From CAWABB01 sp963701735 (GTDB lineage Bacteria; Bacteroidota; Ignavibacteria; UBA10030; UBA6906), in contig CAVPBI010000010.1 of assembly GCA_963701735.1 (NCBI GenBank), forward strand, positions 434,001-498,000: DNA of 64,000 bases, read 5' to 3'. The notes under the pieces are model-generated. The model saw nothing but the letters and a program-made list of their open reading frames with translations, was not told the DNA's origin and did not search any database. Positions 1-7,379 of this stretch are shown here, piece by piece. Numbering within the stretch: position 1 is the first letter of the stretch; every line of letters starts with the position of its first letter. Both the position numbers and the translations under genes were made by a program.

Positions 1-5
1 AGACC

Positions 6-57
6 CGGCGTCCCCAAGCGAGTATCCATGACGGCGTCCCCAAACAAGTATCCGTGA
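6..57. repeat. Two tandem 26-bp repeats, possible IS end
   Basis: Two adjacent 26-bp units begin at 6 and 32, each starting CGGCGTCCCCAA, and differ at about three positions. The same 26-bp period is seen in the terminal repeats of the insertion at the other end of the window (near 61357 and 61383). I infer that an insertion element ends here, with its body outside the window. No transposase is visible, so this is tentative. Confidence 0.45.
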
Positions 58-73
58 CAGTACGTACCGGACC

Positions 74-508
74 ATGCCCAACATTCACCCATTCTTCGTC
101 CATTTCCCAATCGCTCTTCTCACCATAGGACTCATCGCGGAACTCTGGGCTCTGGCACGACGGGAAGGTCACGCGGGGAAGCTGGGATGGTGGCTTCAGG
201 CAGCTGGAACGCTCGGTCTGTTGATTGCAGCGGGGACAGGCTTATTGGCCGGCCAATCAGAGGTGATCCCTGATGCGGCGAGGGGAACATTGGATGCACA
301 CCAGCAGGGGGCCTTTGTGAGCGCCGCGGTCTTCGCCGCATTGGCGCTCTGGAGGGTGGGCGCCCGCGGGAGCATCACGGGGAACAGGCGAGTAATGTTT
401 GTGCTGCTCTACACAGTCGGACTGGGAGCCGTCCTGGTCACCGGGTGGTATGGGGGAAGGCTTGTCTTCGAATTCGGGGTTGGCGTCGGTATGAATGCCC
501 TGCCTTAG
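74..508 (+). CDS. DUF2231-family membrane protein
   Basis: A 144-residue integral membrane protein that opens with NIHPFFVHFPIALL, the typical start of DUF2231 proteins, where the HP..VHFPIAL motif lies in the first helix. Four hydrophobic helices are visible (about residues 9-28, 38-60, 80-95 and 108-130). The family is of unknown function and is often found near redox or heme-related genes. The gene stands alone on the plus strand beside repeats that may be an IS end, and faces the ccm operon tail-to-tail. The start is the only ATG that keeps the conserved N terminus; the ribosome binding site is weak. Confidence 0.75.
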   Translation: MPNIHPFFVHFPIALLTIGLIAELWALARREGHAGKLGWWLQAAGTLGLLIAAGTGLLAGQSEVIPDAARGTLDAHQQGAFVSAAVFAALALWRVGARGSITGNRRVMFVLLYTVGLGAVLVTGWYGGRLVFEFGVGVGMNALP

Positions 509-568
509 TCAGCGGCAAACCCGATGCGAGAGATCGCTGAAGCCGGTCGGGTGCAAGACTAAGCAAAA

Positions 569-599
569 TAAGAAGTTCTGTCGCCTGCCTCACTTCTTA
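569..599 (+). terminator. Weak inverted repeat between convergent genes
   Basis: TAAGAAGT at 569-576 pairs perfectly with ACTTCTTA at 592-599 across a 15-nt loop, 60 nt after the DUF2231 stop. There is no clear U-tract, so termination is only a possibility. Nothing else is seen in 509-748. Confidence 0.25.
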
Positions 600-748
600 C
601 CTACCGTCCGTCCCGCATCTCATCTATCGTTCGCTTGCCGATACTATTCTTCTTCACCAGGCTCACCAGACAGATCGGCTGCCGCTCATCCCCTGTCGCG
701 TGCTGCATTCCTCGCCTGTCGCTCGACTGTTCCCGCCGGTCGTTCGCG

Positions 749-3046
749 TCACTCTTCTTCTGCAACAGCACCGTCGGCGGGCTTCTGGTCTTTCAGGCGA
801 GCCTCCTTCACCCTTCTGACCATTGTCACCAGGAAGCCGACCACCAACACGATAACGCCGCTCCAGACGAGGTTGATGAACGGCTTCACGCTGGCCTCCG
901 CCACCAGGATATCGGCATCCGTTTCCGACCCGGGGGATGCGTTCTGGGCCATCACATCAGACACTTCGGCGACGATCAGAGGCCTGCCTTCGATATCGGT
1001 CGTCAGCCCTGAAACCCGGACGCTGAAGCGCTCCTGAACCAGAGCGGGCTCGAAGCCTGCGCCGCCATCAGACGCCTTGAATTCAAGCGCGGCCGGAGGC
1101 TGGCCCTGAAGCTTGTACCCGAGCCGCACAGTCATGGGGTCACGACCTCCGCCCGAAGCCTGCACGAAAACAGGTCTGTCCACCCCCAGAAAAGCAAGAT
1201 CCAGGCTCCCGAACTGCTTCGTCTCACCCTGTCGCAATTCCGACTTGTCGGCATTCGGCGCCGCGCCGGGCTGCTCCAGCGACAAAGGGGCAAGATAGAA
1301 ATCCTTCGTAATCAGGTTCACGATGTCCGGATTGCGCATCAGCCCTTCGTTGTACGAACTGAAATACATGACCGGCGAAACCAAGAACTCCTTGCCGTCC
1401 CTGGTGACGCGGACGTTGAAGGCAAACTTCTCTCCATCCATCGGGCGATATCCGGTGTACGTGAGCTGGTACCCGAGGGCCTCCACGGGCTGGTTGCGCT
1501 TGAGGGAGACGGTTTGCTTCGAATCGTACTTTGACGAGGCGGCAAAGCCGAAAAACATGATTGCCAGGCCGATGTGCGCCACCGCCCCGCCGGCGAACCG
1601 GGGGTTGCCGCGGACGATGTTCCACCCCACCATCGCGTTCGAGACGAGGGCGAACGCCGCGCCGAACAGGAACAGCGCCACCAGGAGATCGCGCACGCCG
1701 ATGGCGGCGAGCACGGCCGTGATGCCGAGGCTCACGAGCACAGGAGCCCGGAGCGTGCGCACCAGGTCTGCACCGCGGGAACGGTTCCACCACAGGAGCT
1801 GCGCCAGACCCACGAGCACGCCAAGCGCGATCCCGATCGGGAGGTTGGTGGTGACATAGAATGAAATGTCGACTGCGCTCTTCTTCCCGTACAGAACTTC
1901 CGTGATGATCGGGGAGGAGGTTCCGGCGCTGATCAACAGCGCGGAAGCGACGAGCACCGAGGCGCCGAGGAACAGCATGAACTCCCGGGAAAACACATGA
2001 TGATTCGTCGCCGGCCGCGGGATCTCCTTCCAACGGGCGACAAGCGCGCCAGCCCCGATAAGCGTGAAGAGGATGAGCGTCCCGAGCAGGAGGATGTATG
2101 CCGACATGCCGGGATCGACGAACGAATGGACCGACGTCTCGCCGAGGACGCCGCTCCGGGTCAGGAACGTGGAGTACACCACAAAGATGAAACAGAGCAT
2201 GGACAGCGCCAGGTTGGTCCGGATGAAGGAGCCGCTCTTGCGCTGCGACAACATCATGTGAATTGCGGCAACGGACAGGAGCCAGGGGACCAGCGACGAG
2301 TTTTCGACGGGATCCCACCCCCAGTATCCGCCCCAGCCAAGGGTCTCGTACGCCCAGAAGCCTCCCAGGATGATCCCTGTCCCGAGAATCATCGAACCGA
2401 ACACCAGCCACGGAGTCGCGGGCTTGATCCAGCTGACGTAGTCGCGCTTCATCAGAGCGGCAACGGCGTACGCATACGGAACACCCATCGCGGCAAAGCC
2501 GCTGAAGAGCACCTGCGGGTGAATCACCATCCAGTAGTTCTGCAGAAGCGGGTTGAGACCGCGGCCGTTTGGCGGCAGGAAGCCCGGCGCCACCTCTCCG
2601 GACCAGGTTTCCCAGACGTACGCGAACGGATTCTTGACAATCAGGAGCAGCAGCAGGACCAGGGCGATCAGGCCGTACACGGGCATGACCTGCGGCTCAT
2701 ATCCCTTCAGGGATGAGTACCGGAGGAGGAAGACGCCGATAACCGCCGTGTACAACATCCAGAGCATGAAGCTCCCCTCCTGTCCTGCGTAGAACGTGCT
2801 GATCAGGAGCGGGAGCGGCAGCTCGCGGGAGCTGTAGCTCCAAACGTAGGTGTACTGGAATTGGTGCGTGAGGATGAGATACAGGAGGAGCGCGGAGGTG
2901 ACCAGGACGGTCACCACCATCCCGTGGAAGAAGATGCGCCCCGCGGTGAGGCCGCGTGAATCGCCGCTGCGCAGGTGGTACAGGTATCCGCCAATGGACA
3001 CCAGGCAGCTGACGAAGGCGAGCTTGACGAGGAATCCGCCCAGCAT
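749..3046 (-). CDS. ccmF: Cytochrome c heme lyase subunit CcmF
   Basis: A 765-residue polytopic membrane protein of system I cytochrome c maturation. CcmF takes heme from holo-CcmE and attaches it to apocytochrome in the periplasm. The tryptophan-rich WWD heme-handling motif is at residues 238-255 (WGGYWGWDPVENSSLVPW), and the family motif GQEGSF lies near residue 90. A soluble region near residues 590-700 precedes a last helix, and the tail is charged. I start it at the ATG at 3046, which has GGAG five bases upstream and begins MLGGFLVKL as expected. The reading frame is also open upstream into ccmE, but the joining segment is not like either family, so I do not accept a natural CcmE-CcmF fusion. 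It is last in the ccmABCDEF run. Confidence 0.93.
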   Translation of the reverse strand: MLGGFLVKLAFVSCLVSIGGYLYHLRSGDSRGLTAGRIFFHGMVVTVLVTSALLLYLILTHQFQYTYVWSYSSRELPLPLLISTFYAGQEGSFMLWMLYTAVIGVFLLRYSSLKGYEPQVMPVYGLIALVLLLLLIVKNPFAYVWETWSGEVAPGFLPPNGRGLNPLLQNYWMVIHPQVLFSGFAAMGVPYAYAVAALMKRDYVSWIKPATPWLVFGSMILGTGIILGGFWAYETLGWGGYWGWDPVENSSLVPWLLSVAAIHMMLSQRKSGSFIRTNLALSMLCFIFVVYSTFLTRSGVLGETSVHSFVDPGMSAYILLLGTLILFTLIGAGALVARWKEIPRPATNHHVFSREFMLFLGASVLVASALLISAGTSSPIITEVLYGKKSAVDISFYVTTNLPIGIALGVLVGLAQLLWWNRSRGADLVRTLRAPVLVSLGITAVLAAIGVRDLLVALFLFGAAFALVSNAMVGWNIVRGNPRFAGGAVAHIGLAIMFFGFAASSKYDSKQTVSLKRNQPVEALGYQLTYTGYRPMDGEKFAFNVRVTRDGKEFLVSPVMYFSSYNEGLMRNPDIVNLITKDFYLAPLSLEQPGAAPNADKSELRQGETKQFGSLDLAFLGVDRPVFVQASGGGRDPMTVRLGYKLQGQPPAALEFKASDGGAGFEPALVQERFSVRVSGLTTDIEGRPLIVAEVSDVMAQNASPGSETDADILVAEASVKPFINLVWSGVIVLVVGFLVTMVRRVKEARLKDQKPADGAVAEEE

Positions 3047-3138
3047 ACCGTCTCCGGCTATGAAAGGTGTTGGAAAGAACAGCGGGCGGGCCTGCCCAGA
3101 GTATTCGTGGCCCCGGGCGCGCTGGCGCCCGACGTGCG

Positions 3139-3532
3139 TCAACTGGTGCGCTTGACCTCTTCGGCAGCAGGCCTCGTACTTCGAGGGGCACTTCGTCAGG
3201 ACTTCCGTGGCGTGGAAGTACCCGTCGGACGTGAACCGCCCCTTGGCGACAACTGCCGTGGCCATCTCGAAGTTGTTCGGCGCTGCTCCGTCCAGGACAA
3301 CGCGGCACTCTTTGCCCCGATCGTCCACAAGATAGAACGTGAAGGTGCTCGTGGCCGGGTCGAACGCCGATTCACGATCCCTGTTCCACGTCCCCTTCAG
3401 CTGGACGGTTTTCCCCTTGCTCATCGCGCCGTCAATATCGGTGTATTCGACGTTGCTCTCCATGAACGAATAGGAACCGAAGATGATGAACCCGATGACG
3501 ATCAATGCTGCAACGATTACTCGCGGCTTCAT
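3139..3532 (-). CDS. ccmE: Cytochrome c maturation heme chaperone CcmE, CxxxY type (frameshifted)
   Basis: CcmE carries heme covalently from the CcmABCD exporter to CcmF. There is one N-terminal anchor helix (residues 5-22) and an OB-fold periplasmic domain. The heme-binding segment is KCPSKY, with Cys115 and Tyr119. This is the CxxxY variant, not the HxxxY of E. coli; CxxxY CcmE is known from Desulfovibrio and archaea. The frame breaks near 3169, in the context GAGGCCTGCTG. Dropping one base gives a clean tail (EAAAEEVKRTS) and a stop at 3139-3141, for 130 residues, a usual length. As sequenced, the frame runs into ccmF. I treat the extra base as an error or a recent mutation. Confidence 0.85.
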
Positions 3533-3542
3533 GCACTCTCCC

Positions 3543-3683
3543 TCACTGTGATGCTTTCTTATACACGTCCTCCAGCACCTTCAGCCGTTTGTCGATGCGG
3601 GACAGGTAGAGAAATACGCCCAGCCACACGACCAGGACGATGAGCAACACCACATATAACGCATTCTGGCTCAGAAAATCCAC
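3543..3683 (-). CDS. ccmD: Small heme exporter subunit CcmD
   Basis: A 46-residue protein from a GTG start at 3683, with AAAGG eight bases upstream. It has one transmembrane helix (about residues 9-26) followed by a basic segment, YLSRIDKRLKVLED, which matches the usual CcmD plan of a helix and then a charged (Y/F)L..(L/I)D(R/K)(R/K)L tail. CcmD helps release holo-CcmE from CcmC in the CcmABCD complex. It lies exactly between ccmC and ccmE, where ccmD is expected. The ten bases between its stop and ccmE carry a GGGAG ribosome binding site. Confidence 0.85.
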   Translation of the reverse strand: MDFLSQNALYVVLLIVLVVWLGVFLYLSRIDKRLKVLEDVYKKASQ

Positions 3684-3698
3684 CGTGGAACCTTTCGA

Positions 3699-4376
3699 TT
3701 AAGGACCGATGCGATGATGCAACTGTTCTGTGCGCACCTGCAGCCGCCACATCCACCAGTAGACGCCGGTAAACCCGATCAGGGAAGCAAGGAACACGGC
3801 GAACATGATCGTGTTCATGTGGAGTTTCCCCTGTGTGTTCAGGATCGGCTCGGGGTGGAGGCTCGACAGGATGCGGGGCATGATGAACATGAAGAACGGC
3901 ATGGTGACCCCGGCGATGATCGAGTACACCGCTGCAAGAGTCGCGCGCCGCTCTTCCCCTTCCACCGCGGATCGGAGCGCGAAGTACGCGCCATAGATCA
4001 GGAGCAGGACGAAAATCGACGTCTGCCGCGGATCCCAGTTCCAGTATGTCCCCCAGCTGAACTTTGCCCAGATCGCGCCGGTCACGGTCGCAAGTATGCA
4101 GAACATGAAGCCGATCCCGGCGGACGCCGAGGATTTGATGTCGTCGTCAACCTTCCTGGAGCGGAGGTAACGGACGCCGAAGAAGAGGCTCATCGCGAAC
4201 CCGACAACGGCGAGCCAGGCGGTGGGAACGTGGAAGAAGATAATGCGGGCTTTGTCTTCGAGACCGGGAATGACGGGCAACTGGTACCATTCGACGGGAG
4301 TTGCCACCATGGGCAGGCCGAGTCCCAGGACAATCACGACGCCGAGCCAGAGGCCGAGGAGCGCGCGCAGGGCCAT
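3699..4376 (-). CDS. ccmC: Heme exporter / heme-presenting protein CcmC
   Basis: A 225-residue protein with six predicted helices. It holds heme at its WWD motif (FSWGTYWNWDPRQTS, about residues 107-120), flanked by conserved periplasmic histidines, one of them in FFHVPTAW (His49). CcmC loads heme onto CcmE at the outer face of the inner membrane. Its length and motif order are normal for the family. It follows ccmB by three bases and is followed by ccmD, as part of the same transcript. Confidence 0.93.
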   Translation of the reverse strand: MALRALLGLWLGVVIVLGLGLPMVATPVEWYQLPVIPGLEDKARIIFFHVPTAWLAVVGFAMSLFFGVRYLRSRKVDDDIKSSASAGIGFMFCILATVTGAIWAKFSWGTYWNWDPRQTSIFVLLLIYGAYFALRSAVEGEERRATLAAVYSIIAGVTMPFFMFIMPRILSSLHPEPILNTQGKLHMNTIMFAVFLASLIGFTGVYWWMWRLQVRTEQLHHRIGP

Positions 4377-4379
4377 GCA

Positions 4380-5063
4380 TCATTCCTTCCAAACGTATTC
4401 GAAGACGAGAGCGGAGGCCGTCACAACGACGACAATGTACGAAATGAGAAGTTGAAATTCACCTGCCGCGTCCGCCAGCACGGCCCCCTCCGCCGCCAGA
4501 CGCGTGGCGTTGATGACGGCCAGAAGCAGCGGCAGCAGGACCGGAAACGAGAGCACCGGATAGAGCGTGCCCCGGGTGGCGGCTTTCGCGATGATCGCGG
4601 CAATGATCGTGGCCGCGGCCGAGAACCCGACGCTCCCCAGGGCGATCGTCAACGCGAACAGCAGGACGTTCTTGATCACGAACCCGTTGATGAAGAGGGC
4701 GTACAGGAGCACCGTGAACACCGAAAGCCCGCTGACGAGCACCAGATTGAACAACAGCTTCCCGAAGAAGACGGCGCCGGGCGACGTGAGGAGCTGCAGG
4801 GTCATCGTCGTGCCCCGCTCCTCTTCGGCGACGAAGGTCCGCGAAAGGCCGGACATTGCAGCGAAGAAGATGACGACCCACAGCATCCCGGACAGGACCT
4901 CCTGGGGCGCCTCCTCGCTCCCGAGGGAGAACATCAGAATCGCGATCGTGGTGACGACGAACATCAGCAGGGCGCTGATGGCGTACCGCGTCCTGAGCTC
5001 GGACCGCCAGTCCTTGTCAAAGACAGCCGCAACCGATCGGAGCCAGCGTCCGGCCTTAGCCAT
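4380..5063 (-). CDS. ccmB: Heme exporter membrane subunit CcmB
   Basis: A 227-residue membrane protein with about six helices. With CcmA it forms the ABC transporter module of system I cytochrome c maturation, which uses ATP to release heme-loaded CcmE from CcmC. The N-terminal cytoplasmic segment FDKDWRSELRTRYAISAL and the FVAEEERGTTMTLQLLTSPG loop are typical of CcmB. Its start overlaps the end of ccmA by eight bases, suggesting translational coupling. Confidence 0.92.
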   Translation of the reverse strand: MAKAGRWLRSVAAVFDKDWRSELRTRYAISALLMFVVTTIAILMFSLGSEEAPQEVLSGMLWVVIFFAAMSGLSRTFVAEEERGTTMTLQLLTSPGAVFFGKLLFNLVLVSGLSVFTVLLYALFINGFVIKNVLLFALTIALGSVGFSAAATIIAAIIAKAATRGTLYPVLSFPVLLPLLLAVINATRLAAEGAVLADAAGEFQLLISYIVVVVTASALVFEYVWKE

Positions 5064-5694
5064 GTGCGCTCCCCGTCAGGTCGATGCGGGCGTCAAAGGA
5101 GTCGCAATCGGTGAGGTCGTTGGTTGCGACGATGAGCGTGCGGCGCTTCCCGTGCGCCGCCATGACCTCCCTGACCATGGAGGTGCCTTCGGCATCGAGG
5201 TTGGCCATCGGCTCATCCAGGACCAGAACATCGGGTCCGTGAATCAGAGCCATCGCGTATTTCACGCGCTGCTTCATGCCCGACGAATATCCGCGGACCG
5301 CGTCATCCTTCCGGTCGCCGAGGCCGACCCGGTCGAGCAACGCCCGGATGGCGGAGGTGTCGGGCATCCCGCCCCGGATGCGCGTCGCGAGGGCCAGATT
5401 CTCGGCGGCCGTGAACTCCTCGTATACCTGAAGGTAGGGCGCGACCAGGCCAAAGAGATGGACCCGATCGGCATGGTTCTCACCAGGATCCGGCTCAAGC
5501 GCGATTGTCCCCGCGGTCGGCGAGAGGACTCCGCACAGAATCCTCGCAAGCGTCGATTTCCCGGAACCGTTGCGCCCGGTGATAAGAAGCGTCTGCCCCG
5601 GCCCTGCGTCAAACGAAATCCCCGAAAACACGACCTTCCTCCCGTAGGACTTCGAGAGGTCCTTCCCCCGGAGCGTTGTCCCTGTCGCGCTCAT
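5056..5694 (-). CDS. ccmA: Heme exporter ATPase CcmA
   Basis: A 212-residue ABC ATPase. Walker A is GRNGSGKST (residues 40-48), the signature is YSSGMKQR, and Walker B is VLVLDEP followed by the D-loop. It pairs with CcmB. The frame is open for 36 more codons upstream, but that segment overlaps the preceding gene and is not ABC-like, so I choose the ATG at 5694. It overlaps the stop of the metalloprotease gene as ATGA, which points to coupled translation of a secreted-protein gene with the ccm genes. Confidence 0.92.
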   Translation of the reverse strand: MSATGTTLRGKDLSKSYGRKVVFSGISFDAGPGQTLLITGRNGSGKSTLARILCGVLSPTAGTIALEPDPGENHADRVHLFGLVAPYLQVYEEFTAAENLALATRIRGGMPDTSAIRALLDRVGLGDRKDDAVRGYSSGMKQRVKYAMALIHGPDVLVLDEPMANLDAEGTSMVREVMAAHGKRRTLIVATNDLTDCDSFDARIDLTGSAHG

Positions 5695-7379
5695 GGCCTG
5701 ATGACCGCCACCTTTCCTGTCAGGGTCCTGTCGGGAAGGGTGACCACAAAGATGTACACGCCCGACCCGGCCATCGCGCCGCGATCGGTCTTCCCGTCCC
5801 ACCGCACCACCTGCGTGCCGTTGAACGACAGGGAGAGCCCTTCAATCGTCGCGACCCTCTCGAATGTCGTGCTGAAGATTGCGAGCGTCGCCTTCACCGG
5901 AGCGGTCGCGCTCAGCGGGATCGACACCTCATTGGTGCCGTCAGGCCTGAAGGGATTGGGGAAAGGCGTCGCCTCGGGGACCATCACACGCGCCCCGCCG
6001 GTGATCGTGCTGTCCCAGATCACCCAGGAGGACCAGTCGGAGGGCGTCTCGCCGCGCACGCGGGCGTACAGCGATTCACCCGCGCGAAGGTACGTCCCGT
6101 CGGGATTGGTGGACGAAAGGGCGACTTCGTACGACTGGTACGGGCTGTCTCCGAATCCTCCGGAGTAGTCTGTGTTGATCGCGACGACAGTGCTCGTGTC
6201 CCCGGGGGAGAAGACTTCGTAGTACTGGGCCGCATACGAGCGGAGCGAATCATTCAGCTCCCGCGTGGAGGGGGGCGGGTTAAACGTGATGCGGGTCTGG
6301 GTTATCAGCGGATACGACCGTCCTTCCGGATAGTAGTCGACAGAATCCGCCCTGGTGCCGGTAAAGTAGTTCCAGAGCGTCCATTCCGCGAACGCGGCCG
6401 ACAGCGAGGACTGCCGCTCCCGGAGGGCTCTATCCATCGCTTCCGGCGGGCGGGACAGGCGCGTGTGCTCCCAGATCCTCCTCATGATGTCCGGGCCGAA
6501 GCGCTTCTCGAGGTAGGTCCCCCAGATCGCCCTGCTGTACATGATCAGGTCGTCGCCCGAGAGGAGCAGGGTGCGGGGATTTCTGAAGTGGCCCCAGCTC
6601 GCGTACATATAATTGTAGTAGTCGTTGACGTCCGTGTACGCGACATCTTCCATCCATGTGGCGCTGATCTCGTAGAGATACACATCCTCGAACCAGTACG
6701 CGTAGCGTCCCATCTGGATGGAATGCTGATACTCGTGCGCGATCGTGACACGGAGCGCCGGCATCCCCTTATTTCTTGACGGCGTCACGAAACTGAAATC
6801 GTTGTCGATCGTGACGAACGACGACACGGTGTCCCCCGGGGAGATGCCGATGTCCGGCGTCGTGTAGCCGTAGAGGTTTCCCAGCTCCGTCACGTAGAAG
6901 TCGTATTCGTCGCCTCCCCCGCGCCCGCTGTCAGACTGCGGAGAATCAAATCCCAGCGTCACCGTCTGGAGGGGATGCACATAGGCAAGAATCGCCAGCA
7001 CCGAGTCCGCGTATTCGTGTGCCGTCCCCGGGATTCGCCGGTTGAGAGAGTCGAGCATCGCGGGAGCATCGATCCCGGAGGTATCATAGTGGACCCGGAA
7101 ACCTCCGGCGGCTTTTGACGTCTGCATGTCCGGCCGCGACAGGACCTGGTCGATCGCTCCCGGCTTCAGCATGTTCATGCGATCGCGGATCGCAGCACTC
7201 AGCGCCGGCAGTCCGCACTTCACCGGCTCTCCGCTGGCGGTATGGTGCTCGTGGATGATGTGGAGGGTCGCCGCAGCAGCTCCGGGGGCCTGGGGAGCGT
7301 CCGGCTGCGCGCTTCCTCCGGCCGGCGCGAGAAACGCAGCCAGGGCCAGCACCTGTATTATGGTCGCCCGCGAGCTCAC
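5691..7379 (-). CDS. Secreted zinc metalloprotease-like protein with T9SS C-terminal domain
   Basis: A 562-residue secreted protein resembling the MXAN_6640-type putative metalloproteases. There is a signal peptide (residues 1-24) and a zinc motif HEYQH at residues 215-219, with a downstream YEISATWMED segment whose glutamates could give the third ligand. The last 90 residues start FPNPFRPDGTNEVSI and hold WDGKTDRGAMAGSGVYI, a FlgD-Ig/por-type domain that targets proteins to type IX secretion. It would be exported across the outer membrane. The GTG start at 7379 overlaps the stop of the FG-GAP gene. The substrate is unknown. Confidence 0.75.
   Translation of the reverse strand: MSSRATIIQVLALAAFLAPAGGSAQPDAPQAPGAAAATLHIIHEHHTASGEPVKCGLPALSAAIRDRMNMLKPGAIDQVLSRPDMQTSKAAGGFRVHYDTSGIDAPAMLDSLNRRIPGTAHEYADSVLAILAYVHPLQTVTLGFDSPQSDSGRGGGDEYDFYVTELGNLYGYTTPDIGISPGDTVSSFVTIDNDFSFVTPSRNKGMPALRVTIAHEYQHSIQMGRYAYWFEDVYLYEISATWMEDVAYTDVNDYYNYMYASWGHFRNPRTLLLSGDDLIMYSRAIWGTYLEKRFGPDIMRRIWEHTRLSRPPEAMDRALRERQSSLSAAFAEWTLWNYFTGTRADSVDYYPEGRSYPLITQTRITFNPPPSTRELNDSLRSYAAQYYEVFSPGDTSTVVAINTDYSGGFGDSPYQSYEVALSSTNPDGTYLRAGESLYARVRGETPSDWSSWVIWDSTITGGARVMVPEATPFPNPFRPDGTNEVSIPLSATAPVKATLAIFSTTFERVATIEGLSLSFNGTQVVRWDGKTDRGAMAGSGVYIFVVTLPDRTLTGKVAVIRP

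Noticed and set aside
749..3532. A 927-residue natural CcmE-CcmF fusion
   Set aside because: The joining 40 residues fit neither family. A base removed near 3169 gives a normal CcmE end and stop, and ccmF has its own ribosome binding site and ATG at 3046.
3714..6168. Long plus-strand open frames opposite ccmA-ccmC
   Set aside because: Shadows of well-conserved genes; composition is typical of antisense frames.
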